A DNA stretch of 64,000 nt from Mesostigma viride (GCA_009746045.1 RPFO01000744.1:803635-867634); one strand, 5' to 3'; numbered from the stretch's first letter, positions 30,901 to 41,101 are shown. Made by a program: numbers and translations. Notes: generated from the sequence alone by a model not told the origin.

Positions 30901-31864
30901 TGCCCGTGCCAGCCCCGTGCACCCTGCCCGTAGGATCACCCGCCGCGCCGCCGCTGGAACTTCCCCTGCCTGATGCTCCTGCCATCGCGCCCACCACCGG
31001 GCGTTGCTTCTGTTGTGCACCCAGGGCCATCCGTTCTGGGGAGCCATCAGTAGTCTCGGCCACACTAGAAGGGGCGGGAGCGGCCTCAGTAGAGAGGGTG
31101 AGGGTGGGCCGAGGGTGACTGCTGCCATTGAGTACTTCACTCATAACACCATCGATGATGCCGCTCATGTGGTCCCTTGACCCGGCAACCTCCTCTAGCT
31201 CTCGTTTCTCATGCGGCCGATGGACAGAAAGACTCCCTTCTCCCCCGCCGGAATTCCCCCCCACATCCATGGCCACCGCCGAGGTCTCCGAAACAGCTTC
31301 CAACCTCTCCTTCTGCGCCGCCCTCTCCGCGGACAGCGCCACCTTTCTCGCGTAGGCCTCCTCCAGCTGCTGGAGCGCCGCCACCTGGTCCGCCAGCGCC
31401 CGGTCCCTGGCAGATAGCGCCGCGTCGTCCAGGGGGCTTGCACGCGCGGCCGCGACGGCCTCCATCAGCACGGCTTCCTTCTGCTGGCACACGGACGACA
31501 GCCGGCGCCCCTCCTCGTCGGCGGCGGTGATGTCCGTGCATAATGCTGGCATCTGCAGCAACGTGTCCCACAGGACGCGGCCGTCACGCTGGGTGACCCC
31601 TGCCAGCTGCCAGGTGTCAACGGGGCGGAGAGACAAGGCGCGCTGGAGCTCCGCGCAGGCGTCTTGCGCGGGCAGCTGCGGCGACTCGGCGACTGTGGGC
31701 GAGAAGAGCTCGCGTTTCCAGTCAAGTCCCTTCAACGTCCTGCGCTCCCGTTTGCAGATGGCGCAGGTCGAAACGCGCTTGCCTTCTTGGCCCTCGCGCT
31801 CGTCTCCCCATCGATGATCATGGGACGACCTGATGGGTGGCCACGCATTCGCCCGGGCAGACAT
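27935..31864 (-). CDS. protein kinase - HECT E3 ligase - RZ zinc finger fusion protein
   Basis: 1309 residues if translated from MSARANAWPP at 31864. N-terminus: a CAIC pair and helical, coiled-coil-prone regions (about 130-210 and 340-540). Protein kinase (about 555-820): GRPLGNSRV loop, VIK lysine (about 577), HRDLKPEN (about 672), DFG, APE, all intact, so probably active. HECT domain (about 858-1215): ECGGIRVPLSEVLDRFF, LREGFLSLDDLMADH, then the C-lobe with the catalytic Cys in ELGTGCMYVPEACPDY (about 1191). RZ finger (about 1248-1282): WYRCPNGHPYAIGDCGG and ARCPTCGSAIGG, as in ZNFX1 and RNF213. It would phosphorylate and ubiquitinate targets from one polypeptide. An upstream in-frame Met (32056) adds 64 hydrophobic residues that come from a tandem repeat, so I prefer 31864. 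No intron is needed. Confidence 0.9.
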   Translation of the reverse strand: MSARANAWPPIRSSHDHRWGDEREGQEGKRVSTCAICKRERRTLKGLDWKRELFSPTVAESPQLPAQDACAELQRALSLRPVDTWQLAGVTQRDGRVLWDTLLQMPALCTDITAADEEGRRLSSVCQQKEAVLMEAVAAARASPLDDAALSARDRALADQVAALQQLEEAYARKVALSAERAAQKERLEAVSETSAVAMDVGGNSGGGEGSLSVHRPHEKRELEEVAGSRDHMSGIIDGVMSEVLNGSSHPRPTLTLSTEAAPAPSSVAETTDGSPERMALGAQQKQRPVVGAMAGASGRGSSSGGAAGDPTGRVHGAGTGRVRQAFALAGSVIREFNNEMYPAAQATKAAMEQLAQCLVRERAVAERLRERLDRAHQVVGDAMGDAMRSLEDATPGEDAEQAHVLRALVRQKRQKVADAIAARKGLQPTEVRMGMLQRDLLEVRKKMALAEAHLKIAEMSDSEREAANQRVELGTLEEKQRAIVAALNRLTAEGQELARRLTHFYPEASALPERASQLSKALPGSSSQGKALPAGGGEGGDDVIDPDWSLTSFRNIGRPLGNSRVRLVEDAQGTPWVIKELCHERELRREGGRLQALRHPLVIRLERIFFDGGVAYLQMPYCKNGSLRAWFERIKGRAREGQPLGLEERQQVWVTMRQVFQAVAFIHRKGVVHRDLKPENILLQDDGQIALCDFGVSHDVSRTFQTTLATQLGGFTTAYAAPEVLTNQPSAKQWPFAQDMWSLGVMLLEILTGSLPHWNAVAGRLEDAQGEVVAIDAGLAGGQSQGDPWTTALRQLASSLLQVDPAGRPTSEDALSDPHGVLARDLTQVAMDQQRRMHALSSFLESLRRCPARAGRARVLQVADLDNRPQLVQQLLEAFQADGLDMRLVFSVECGGIRVPLSEVLDRFFQSVVLPEVGLFEQGREGREDVLPDTQLQEGVAFLPRKALQGGPAKQQHLRDLRAVGRVLAKAVLEFLHVPVRFATALCCFLVGDEQLSHATPSRCLELMAEFDPVVAGQMRSVLAIAHGSGQEHGMMASMLTRCTAKDDFAITDANKGAVVRQAVQRRLVEYCREELGALREGFLSLDDLMADHLKVMTGEVLVLLFFGQDYLDVDKAVKAFVFPDDAWRGAKNGKSFKEWLHRFIREVSETGLRLLCLRALGSVDGHQSCRVLPGGKTRELPTFELGTGCMYVPEACPDYTIFQARMHRALRAGEYGVRTDAQQEERLAKEEMDAVVGAMRGQVRAGGWYRCPNGHPYAIGDCGGAMQEARCPTCGSAIGGGQHRLRADNQNALEIDGAAAPAWPPQQ

Positions 31865-32030
31865 TATAAATGAGAAATGAAGACAAGAGAACAAATAGAC
31901 AAGGAAGAGAGCCAGACATTGTAAATGAGAAATGAAGACAAGAGAACAAATAGACAAGGAAGAGAGCCAGACATTATAAAGGAGAAATGAAGACAAGAGA
32001 ACAAATAGACAAAGAAGAGAGCCAGCAACC
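31860..32030 (-). repeat. 57-bp tandem repeat, three copies, including the start codon
   Basis: GACATTATAAATGAGAAATG followed by AAGACAAGAGAACAAATAGA is repeated at about 31860, 31917 and 31973. The first unit contains the proposed ATG of the kinase-HECT gene, so the repeat spans the 5' edge of the coding region. Translation through it gives the spurious hydrophobic N-terminal extension. Confidence 0.8.
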
Positions 32031-32056
32031 GAAGAGAACAGAATCATGCGAGTCAA

Positions 32057-33830
32057 ATAAAGTAAATTAGAGGCAAGGAATCAGCTTAAAAAAAAGTCGA
32101 GAAATGTAGCGCTTGGCAAGGGAAACAATAGCAAGAGAATAATAGTAGCACTAACAGACCCTATAGAAGGCCGCCTTCCTCTTACTGCACTAGCGAGCAA
32201 TACAAGCTACATAAAAGCTCGGTCTTTAGCATGTCTATCAGCCTGCAGGTGAGGGTGCGGACACTTACTCTGTCAGGAACAAAAAAAATATTGCCCGCAA
32301 CTTTCCCGCAGTAATGGCAACAAAGACAGTAATGGCAGCAAAGAAAACAGAGGAAGTGAAGGGCAGGCCGCAGGCATCAGAACAGGTAGCTAGGCCGAGC
32401 CAGCATGCCCCGGTGGCTGGCATCAAGTCCCAGCATCCAAGTACTGCCAGCCACATACATCAAGGATCATCCCATGGCCTGCAAACCCGTGTGTGTGCGT
32501 GCGTGCGTGCTTGCTTGTGTGTTTATTTCTTCTTCCAGTGCATAACTGCCGAACCACAGGCAGCACTCTTCACCCATTATCATTGGAGGCCACATCGTAC
32601 CATCTGGTTGTGGAATTCTCTGGAGGCGCAGCTACCCCTTTGCAGCTCTGCGTGCATGCCTCCGCCTGTGGGACCCCCGTGTGCTCGATGCCCAGCCAGG
32701 CGTCCCACCTCCCTGCCCGCAGTGCCTGGCGTGACCAGCCACGCACAAAGCACGCGTCCGGCCCATTTGTGATGTCGATGGGAGCGAAAAGGGGAGGTCA
32801 ACACACTGGCTACCTGCAATTGCAAATGGGTGGCCCTACTCCATTTGCCACCATGGTCCAAGCCACCCTCCAGCCAAAACCCTGTTGCTGCAATTCTGCA
32901 AACTTCGCATAACACCTCACATGCTAATACGTAAAAGGCATCATCTTGCATCAAGTAAATGCTGTAACAGGTATACTCATGTCTATTCCCCAGGTAATGT
33001 TTTTAACAAGGTACTTCATGTTTCTAGGTAATGCTCTCAACAAGGTGTGTTATGTTTTTAGGTAACGTTTTAATTAAGGCACATTATGTTTTAGGTTACG
33101 TTATAAGGGTGTACAAAATTCAGTCGATGGAACCACCTGTCCTGTCAAGCAGAGTAGGCCGTCAAGACAGGTCCATTCTGACAGCATACTAGGCGTAAGC
33201 ACCTCATGGATGGTAGGGCCGACGGTCGGCAAGACAGGTCCATGATGACAGCATACAAGGCGTAAGCACCCCATGATGCATGGACTGGAGTGTGCTTGTT
33301 ACGGTGCCTTGCAAAGAAATGGATGAGAAATTACAGATCTGCCACTGGCATGCTAGCTCAGTCACAAATACACAAGAAGTGTGATGCCGATTGCTTGCAG
33401 TTGTTAGTTGCGTTGGTTGTTAGTTGCTAGCTTATGCTGGCGACCGGTTCACAGGGCGCTAGGTGTTGTTCCTATGTTGCGCGCCGTTCATGTCGCCGGT
33501 CTCATATCATGGCATACACACCCCTAACTTACTATCCTTGATGACTTCTATAATGCTGTACTTCCACACTATACTACTTTTATAATATAGAATACTTTAG
33601 TACTATATTACCGTACATACAGCGAACACGGCTCACGGACCCCCACTGATCCAAAGCTGGTAACGCCACCTTGACTACAAGCCCCCTAAGCTACATGGCA
33701 CCATATGCTCTAGCCCTCCAACAGCTTTACACGACCATCAAGCGGCACCTGGTAACAGGACGAGACCACATCATCCTATACATCATTATGCAACCATCCA
33801 GGGTCACCCTACCTGGTACATAGCGGGGGA
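32057..33830. other. between the USP7 gene end and the kinase-HECT gene
   Basis: No supported exon. It should carry the kinase gene promoter and the 3' end of the USP7 locus. Two 66-bp copies of GACAGGTCCATNNTGACAGCATAC...GGCGTAAGCACC lie at about 33165-33280, and degenerate copies of TTTAGGTAACGTT/AACAAGG at 32990-33100. Confidence 0.5.
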
Positions 33831-33841
33831 CCCTACCCTAC

Positions 33842-34030
33842 CTGGTAGCGTGGGACCACCTCGTCGTTGTCATCGAGGGGCGCCGCCGTGTCCACCACCA
33901 TGATGGCAAACTTCCACGTGGCAAACTCCTCGTCCGGCACGCTCAGCTTGGCCTGCACACGCTGCTTGACGGACGCCAGCTTCTCGTGCTCGCCGATCGC
34001 CAGCATAAAGGGGTGGCCGAACGCGGTCAC
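33842..34030 (-). CDS. USP7 cassette 2, second part of exon o'
   Basis: It reads VTAFGHPFMLAIGEHEKLAS then VKQRVQAKLSVPDEEFATWK and DDNDEVVPRYQ, very close to exon o. Acceptor ATGCAG. It ends at a donor-like CAG|GTAGGG; if unspliced it stops two codons later. A 30-bp echo of this junction lies at about 33812. Confidence 0.75.
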
Positions 34031-37000
34031 CTGCATGGTGAGTAATCCGTGCAGAAAATGTGATGCAAACAGAACAGGCAATCCAGGCAGAAAATGTGCG
34101 CGAAAGACTTCAGGGGCGGGTCAGATAGGGAAAGCGAGGAGGACTGTAAGCTTTACAGTTCGTGAGAAGAGGGCTGCCAGGTGGTCATCGCCGTCACTTG
34201 CATGCGTTCCCTCCGAGTACTTCGTATCGCTGGCTGATTCAAATAATTCCTGGCTGACAAACGTAACAGGAAGCGGATCCCGTGATGCTAACTCTTTCGT
34301 AACCTATATGCCCAGTACAACATTTACCCAATGTATACCACCTACTACTATGAAAGCATAGCAGTATACCTCTACTACTAGCAGTGTGCCTCAAGCCAAG
34401 CGCTCTTGCCTCTCTTATCATCTCCTTGCGAGGCAATGGACCTCAACACGGCGGGCAAGGGTGCCAGGTGGCACCCCTTCTAAGTTCAATGCACGTCACC
34501 CCAATAGTCAACAATCATAGTAGTACCACTATATGTTACACGATATCTGTTTGTCCTTGGCGGTTATGCTCTCACGCCTATTGACCAGATTGGAACATTC
34601 GAGGGCTGTCTCACAAACACATACATAATATCGTACATCTTGGTGTACCTAATGGGCTTACAAGGGCTGCTCCTATCTGCGGTGAGCACCAGACAAGAAC
34701 ACGGACACCCGCACACCCCCATCAAGCACTGAAACATGGATGCATACGCACCAGGTCGTTGCTGTCACCTGCCTCATCCCTCCTCACGTGGCTGACAGGG
34801 AGAAGCGCACACCCTGGGCCCTCGCACCTTCCCTTTCCCGTGACCTGCACGCAACAATACAAGAATGTAGTGACCAGCAATAATAAAAGAATGTAGTGAC
34901 CAGCGATGCATGGCTGGCATCGCATCCGTGCGAAGCGACACCCAAAGTCCTCGTGACCACATGGAACAAGAGAGAGTAAGGTGAGTGAAGCAATATAATA
35001 TCATACCACCCAGTATGATAGTAGTACATAACTTTATATCGTACCACCCAGTATGATAGTAGTACATATCTTTATAGAACAAGAAAGTAAGCCATGGAAC
35101 AAGAGAGAGTAGGGCCAATGGTGGAGACATGGGGAAGAGAAAAGGTTGGTAAAAAGCCACAAACCCTTCAACGCTGCTGCAGGATAACTGTCCACCCAGC
35201 TGGTTACAAACGCGAGATTCCCTCCTGTCAACAGCTGTTCAGGAAAGCCTTGGACGGGGCCCACTTACTGCCAGGTGCCTCCAGAACGCCGACATACTTC
35301 TCTGCGAAATTCTAGAGCTGAAATTGAACCCCGCTGAGCTCAGCCATGGGCTATAATATCATGCTAAACTGTGTGGCATCAATCAAGCTCATATTTGTCC
35401 ACTTTAACTTTGGCTCATATTTGTGGCATGGCAAGCCAACCGGCGCGAGATGGCTATCTAGGTGTTGACAGTGAAACCAATTGACAGTGCAACTGATAGA
35501 CCAACTGATAGATCATCCTGCACCATGGGACCAGATAGTTTCTTTGCACATCACGGCCCCTCACATCCATTCGCGGGTTCCAGTACGTGCCATCGGCGTG
35601 GGCGATGCTTTCAAAGTGGTCACTATCCACTTAGCTCCTCCACACGCAGTATATGTGTCGATGTTTCCAATGCGCTCAAAGCGGTCACTATCACTGGCTT
35701 AATGGTCACTTTAGCCACTAACGCCTCACCTCCTCCAGACGCAGGTTCCAGTGGTGGTCGTCGATGCCGTCGAGGGCCTCCGCCGGAGGCATCACGTGGT
35801 AGATGCGGCCCTCGTGTGTTTTGAGCAACCGCAGCTCACCCATGGCCGTGCACTCGGGCTCCGCCCTCACCAGCTTGAGAAGCTCGGCCACGGTGCTCCC
35901 AAGGGGCAGCTGGACGCGAAAGTTTGCGACCTGGGGCCGTTCCATTGGACGGCAAGACATTATCATACTTGGAAACACTTGCTGATTGGTGAGGGAGCGG
36001 TGGGCGTGTGTCTTGGAAATGCCATCAATGCCCAAAGGTAGTGAGAGCGCATTTTTCTCAGGGACCTAAGTAGATACCCAAGGGTAGAGTGGTGGTGGCA
36101 GAAATGCCAAATCATGCGAAACAATGCGAAACAATGCGAAACCATCCAAAACAATGCCAAACAATGCCAAACAATGCCAGATATTTCTAAGATAATTCCA
36201 GATAGCTGCCTGATACTGCGAAATACTTGAGAACCGACTGTGGGAGTGCAACCCACTTTGGCCCCGAGCTCGCAGGCTCACCTCCTTCTAGACAATGCCA
36301 CATAATGCCCGACAGTACCAAACAAATATATGCCAAACCAGTGCTCGCAGGCTCACCTCCTGCTAAACAATGCCACATAATGCCCGACAGTACCAAACAA
36401 ATATATGCCAACCAGTGCTCGCAGGCTCACCTCCTGCTAAACAATGCCACATAATGCCCGACAGTACCAAACAAATATATGCCAACCAGTGCCCGCAGGC
36501 TCACCTCCTTCTAAACAATGCCAAATAATGCCCGACAGTACCAAACATATATATGCCAACCAGTGCTCCCAGGCTCACCTCCTTCACCCCCTGGTCCTGC
36601 ACAGCGACGTCGATGGCCCTGGGGAACCGCTCCCGCTCGGGCCGCATCGGGTCCACCACCTCATAGTAGAGAATGGCCTCCTTGCGCCCATAAAGGTTAA
36701 ATCTATGATCCTCAGCCTGGTCCTTCAACGCATCATCAGCGCCATTCTCCGACGCATCATCCACGCCAATCTCCAACAAATCATCCCCGTCTGCCAACAT
36801 GGCCTTCAAGATGGCCACACCCCGCTGGATGGGCTGCGATCTAGGGCGATTGGCGCGGACATCGTGCGCCGTCAGCCAAATATTGGACGGCTCCGCTGGC
36901 CTGCAGCACAGTATGTCCAAGGCTGCTTTGTCCATGCGGCCTTCTGCCACCATCTGCTGCAGCTCACAGAGCACCCTGTATGCCACCTGGTCGTAGGTGT

Positions 37001-39625
37001 CCGTCTTGGACCTGCGTGCGGGGTCATGGGGTCACGTGCCAGTGGAGCACGGCACATCCAAGAAGGGATATAAAAGAGATTAAAAAAGGGATGAAAAAGG
37101 GATAGAAAAGAGATAGAAAAGAGATAGAAAAGAGATATAAAGGGATATAAAAGAGATATAAAAGGGATAGAAAAGAGTTTTTGAGCTATCTGCTCATTTT
37201 ATAGTTATGTTGCGGCGGGCTCAAGGGGGGCCGATCTGCTGCCTGTAGCGTAGCTCTACCGCACGTCACCTACACCATGTGAGGTGCTTGTGGTACATAG
37301 GACTAGAGAGAAGGGGATCGGCGTTGCGCCGGTACTAGTGCCTACTGGAAACCGTGCCCGCCCCTGATTGAGGGAGGCGCGGCGCCTTGAGACATGTGCT
37401 TTGTTTTTCATTTTCACACCATACTTAGAGTGGTGTGGTGAACGTAGGGATGCCTTTTTGCAGCTCGCAACTTTCCAATGTGAGGAAAGGTGGGCTGGCC
37501 GCTAGGGGGGCCGCTTTGCGGCCACTATGGCTGTAACGCCCAATGTAAGTCGACGTTGCCAGCCTCCCCGTGTTGCGGAGAGGTGACCCGCTGTTTTTCA
37601 AAATATTTGTGAACGCTTGTAGTGCTGGTCCTAGGGTGTTCTCCCATGGCGCTGGGGTGCGCCGGCCGGGCTCCAGTTGGAGTTGGGAGCCCGTAGTGAC
37701 TCAAATTTCAAAAGTCAAGGAAGAGGGAAGGCGGTTTTTAGAGAAGGTGGATTTTGGCGGAGAGCCCCGCGAAAGGACAGCGCGAGGTGACGATCCCTGA
37801 AGGAAGCGCTAGACTTGCCCTCGAGTAAAGTGTCCACCGTTTTTTTTTTTATCCCTGTAGCCGCGTGCACGAGGGAAGCAGGGCGTTTTTCAGACAGTGG
37901 GGTCAATAACAACCTAAAAAGAGGCAGAGCAAGGGGTGCACCAATGGCAGCGGCTGCCGTGGGTCGGGGGTGTCCTGTCGGCATGGGGAGGGCGGCAGGC
38001 GTCCTGTACCCTCTCGGCGCTCCGGCGAGCAGGCCCCTTCTGCCCTTGGCGATAAGGGAGAGGTGGGAAGCTGCGGTAAACCGTGGGAATTCATGCGCAC
38101 TTAAAAACTGTTTGAAAAATGCTACAGGGCCTGGCAAGCCTGGAAAAAAAAATTCCCCTCGAGGGGGGCGCTGGAAAACGGCAGTGAGCTCGGGGGTTGT
38201 TTTAAGAAAATGCATTATATAGTAGTATCATAATAAAGCTCGACTCGGCTGCGGCTGCGTCAAGGCTCGTGACACCATGGCGATGGTCAGCCTTGGCGCT
38301 AGGAGGTCCGCAGCCATCATTATCATCAGGATGGGGGGGATCTAGAGCCGGTGGCAGTGGCTCTACCTTCGGGAAATCCCAGCGGCTTTGCCGGTGGGCT
38401 GGTGCTGGTCGTTGGGTGAGCTGTAGACGTTCCCAGGTAGCATAAGTCCTAATGTGGCAGCACTGGGATGCGCCCCTCTAATAAAGGAGAACGCATGTGG
38501 CTCCGCCCTGCGTCCGCCGGGAAACCGTAGCAGCCACACGGGGGCGGGAGGGGGGGCATCATCATGCCAACAAGAGCCCAGCTTTCCAAGTGGTTGCGTT
38601 CCTACCACCAGGGCTGGAAACGGCCTGGGTGGCCAGAGATGGAGATGTGGGACAAGATTGGACCAAGGGGGCATGTGCTGGGCCCCAGCATGGTGAACTA
38701 GCCTAACTTGACCATGACTTGTACAATGATTTTGAGGGTGTGGCTAAGGCTCAACTGTTAAAGCCTGCACACACTTATTGTAATAAACTTGTTTCTCTGG
38801 TAGGAAGGCACTCCAATGGACCTTAGCTTCAGTACCTATATAGAAAAGGGAAAGAAAAGAGATAGAAACGGGATAGAAACAGGATATAAAGGGATATGAA
38901 AGGGATATGAAAGGGATATTAAAGGGATATAAGAGATAGAAAAGGGATTTAAAAGGGATATACAAGAAACATCATTTCGATAACAGCCTGTATTAGTTAA
39001 CAAAAAAATGGCCTTGGATCTGTGGGAGGCCATGCATGCCATGGACCGCACAGCAAGTCAAAAACAAAGGCGTGAGCGAGGTTGCTGGCAGCTACGGTTT
39101 GCCATGTTGGCGTTCGATGACCCTAATTGCACTCGACGATCCTATGCAGAGCGGCCTTCCCTGTAACTGTATGAGCGGAGCAACATTAGGTCCCAACCTC
39201 CCATTCCAAGGTGGGGAGGCAGGGCTGCTTGAGAAACTGTATAAAAGTATGCTGCTATTTTTATAATCCATAGGTAGTATTTTCCTACTATAATTACTTA
39301 GTGCTTCATGCACCATGCATGTAAAGGGCTGTTTTGTTGGATCAAGAGTGGCTTCATTTGCAGACTCAAAAGACTGCGTTGTTTATTTATTTATCAAACT
39401 GCGTTGCTTATTTCTCAAAGAGCTGCTTCGAGCAATGTCTCCCAGCCAACACACTTACAGCGTCAGCACAAAGCCTTCCTCGGTGGGGACTCCCAGCCGG
39501 CAGAAGCGCACGCGCTGCTGACTGAGCGCGTGGCCCAGGAAGGCAGGGCCATCGGGGAAGCGACACGTGGCGGCCACGTCGGGCGAGAGTGCTTTCTGGA
39601 CGAACAGGGCGTCACCCATCCTCAG
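33842..39625 (-). CDS. second, divergent USP7 C-terminal cassette (exons l', m', n', o')
   Basis: Downstream of exon p the exons l, m, n and o occur again in the same order and strand, with the same phases and nearly the same lengths. There is no second catalytic domain between 40 and 42 kb, so this is not an independent USP7 gene. The frames are open and the splice sites sound although only about half the residues match (32 of 67 in exon n', hand count). This suggests selection. It may be an alternative C-terminus, joined from exon k (phase 0) to l' (phase 0), or an extension. An LGLEH exon was not found for it. Confidence 0.7.
34769..34844 (-). CDS. USP7 cassette 2, first part of exon o' (tentative)
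   Basis: After acceptor GTGCAG the frame VTGKGRCEGPGCALLPVSHV then RRDEAG resembles VGPRDKVISVCHFQRDALNS of exon o. Two donors are possible: CAC|GTGAGG (34788, phase 0, fits the next exon) and CAG|GTGACA (34769, phase 1, does not). In exon o this part is not separated by an intron, so an intron was gained here or this is decayed. Confidence 0.45.
35730..35930 (-). CDS. USP7 cassette 2, exon n'
   Basis: 201 nt, the same as exon n: VANFRVQLPLGSTVAELLKL, then PECTAMGELRLLKTHEGRI and GIDDHHWNLRLEE. Acceptor CCCCAG, donor GAG|GTGAGG, phase 0. I count 32 of 67 residues identical to exon n. Confidence 0.8.
36270..36570 (-). repeat. 75-bp tandem repeat carrying copies of the exon m' donor
   Basis: About four units, each with CTCACCTCCT (minus strand AGGAGGTGAGCCTG) at about 36275, 36350, 36425 and 36500, repeat the exon m' edge and donor at 36579 together with the adjoining intron (CAAACAAATATATGCCAACC). 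Confidence 0.85.
36579..37011 (-). CDS. USP7 cassette 2, exon m'
   Basis: 433 nt, which is exon m plus 96 nt (32 codons). SKTDTYDQVAYRVLCELQQM, EPSNIWLTAHDVRANRPRS and ILYYEVVDPMRPERERFP align with exon m. The insert is acidic (IGVDDASENGADDALKDQAE). Acceptor CACGCAG, donor GAG|GTGAGC. The donor junction is echoed four more times in the intron. Confidence 0.8.
37065..37172. repeat. (GGGATATAAAAG)n-type minisatellite, first array
   Basis: Units of 10-12 bp, GAGATAGAAAA and GGGATATAAAA, about nine copies. A related array is at 38840-38965. Confidence 0.85.
37178..38836. other. GC-rich block inside an intron, unassigned
   Basis: 1.66 kb bracketed by two related minisatellite arrays. It contains open frames on both strands but no motif I recognise, a T10 run at 37840 and an A9 run at about 38143. 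It may be an inserted element of unknown type. Confidence 0.4.
38840..38965. repeat. (GGGATATAAAAG)n-type minisatellite, second array
   Basis: About ten units GGGATAGAAAC, GGGATATGAAA and GGGATATTAAA, similar to 37065-37172. Confidence 0.85.
39459..39625 (-). CDS. USP7 cassette 2, exon l'
   Basis: Exactly 167 nt, like exon l: LRMGDALFVQKALSPDVAAT then CRFPDGPAFLGHALSQQRVR and EEGFVLTL, ending CT|GTAAGT in the same phase. Acceptor CCACAG. Confidence 0.8.
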
Positions 39626-39629
39626 CTGT

Positions 39630-41045
39630 GGTCAAGGAAGATTCAATTGAGCAAGGAATCCGCCAAACAGAAAGGTCTGCAACTCAGCATATCCATACAT
39701 GCCCCCTAGCTCCAGCTGCTACGGCTTCGCCAGGCAACCCAGGCACGGACACGGGCAAGCTCAAACCTGCATGCGTCGGGGGTAATGGGATGGGCAAGTT
39801 GTGGCAAGCGATGTGCTGTGGGGAAAACAGGGTCTTTATTCCCCAGAGCCAAGCAGACATGCCAAGTCATGACGGCCATGGTACGCCGACCAATCAGAAT
39901 CAGACACTGAGGGGGCCACTATGTGCAACGCCTTCCGGTCTCGGCCAGTTCACCCAGTTAAAACGTCTGCATCCAAACGTGCAGGATGTTGCTCCCACTT
40001 CTTTTCTCATTCTCCCCCCCCACACCCCTTAGAAGTTCAAAGATAAGGTGATTTAGCAAGGGTTTCCTGAACACAGGGGATGACTAGGCTACCTGAACGC
40101 AGGGGATGACTTGTCTCCCTCCCCGACCGAACCACTTCCATATTCGAACACCATAGTACACTTATCCATGTTGTTCTAGTCCATCTCTGGCCCTCGGGTT
40201 CGCTTTGCACGCACCACCACAAAAGCTGAAGTTTATAACCATACGTGCGGTAGCTCTGCACAGGGGAATAACACGGACATGTCTAGCAGACGACCACACG
40301 GCCGTCCGTATGCTAGGGTGAGCAAACTATGTGAATTTACAGGGTCATCCCACAGCAGCTGTGCCCCAGCTCTACCCCGGTTTGCCAGGGCGGAAAGGTG
40401 GGGGGTAAACTAACTGCTTCCCTAGAACGGAAGCACAACTCTTATGACCACCTCCGGTCCAAGTCAGCCCCTACCTGGGTTGGCTAGGGTACGTGTGCCA
40501 GAATACAATATTGTGCATACAAACTTAACTATTTTTGCCATACGACATTGCATTCTCAGCTCAGCAGGTCAGTCATAGATAAAATGAGCATAGCTCACCA
40601 AATCCCGTAGTACTAGTCTATGTCACCACATAATGAGTGTACTTAACCCTGCTGCTACATGGTTGGGGCATGACGCAGGCGCTATTTGTAACTTTCGTGT
40701 AATTATTTTTCTAATGAGATTAGCGTAGCACTCCATGCCGTGCTCATGCGCATGACACGCAAGTACTTAATACTTAACCCTGCTGCATCCGTGGCTATGG
40801 TCTGCAAGGAAAATACTTGAAGTACACACTCCTGCAGTGTTCCGCGACAATATTCCATGCGTGCTCCTGCCTTGTCGTCATCATGGTGTATACCGCCAGC
40901 AAACAGCCATCAAAATCATGCCTGTAGGCGCCAACAGACGCCTTTTTCAATCATGAATGAACATGACCAAATGACTTTGCCTGTAGGCACCAACAGACAA
41001 TGGCGCACACGGGAATGCCTGCTGGCGCACGTCCAGGGCTCCCGT
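39630..41045. other. between the two USP7 cassettes, no gene recognised
   Basis: No supported exon. A repeated GCCTGTAGGCNCCAACAGAC occurs at about 40920 and 40979. Confidence 0.5.
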
Positions 41046-41048
41046 GCC

Positions 41049-41080
41049 AGGGTTTAGGGTTTAGGGTTTAGGGTTTAGGG
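41049..41080 (+). repeat. interstitial telomere-like (TTTAGGG)n
   Basis: Four to five TTTAGGG units in a row. A second short run lies at 41403-41421. TTTAGGG is the plant/green-algal type telomere unit. Confidence 0.9.
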
Positions 41081-41101
41081 TCAAAACCAATCCTTCTGCA
41101 T

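Noticed and set aside
29348-30973. 541-residue open frame on the plus strand
   Set aside because: It is the antisense shadow of the kinase-HECT gene; GC-rich codons keep the opposite strand open and no domain is seen.
31865-32056. Hydrophobic N-terminal signal or membrane segment of the kinase-HECT protein
   Set aside because: The hydrophobic residues come from three copies of a 57-bp noncoding repeat; the start at 31864 is simpler.
32580-32954. Terminal exon for USP7 cassette 2 (FWLEGGLDHG)
   Set aside because: It recalls the WLGLEH end only loosely, lacks the following charged tail, and the frame and splice fit are poor.
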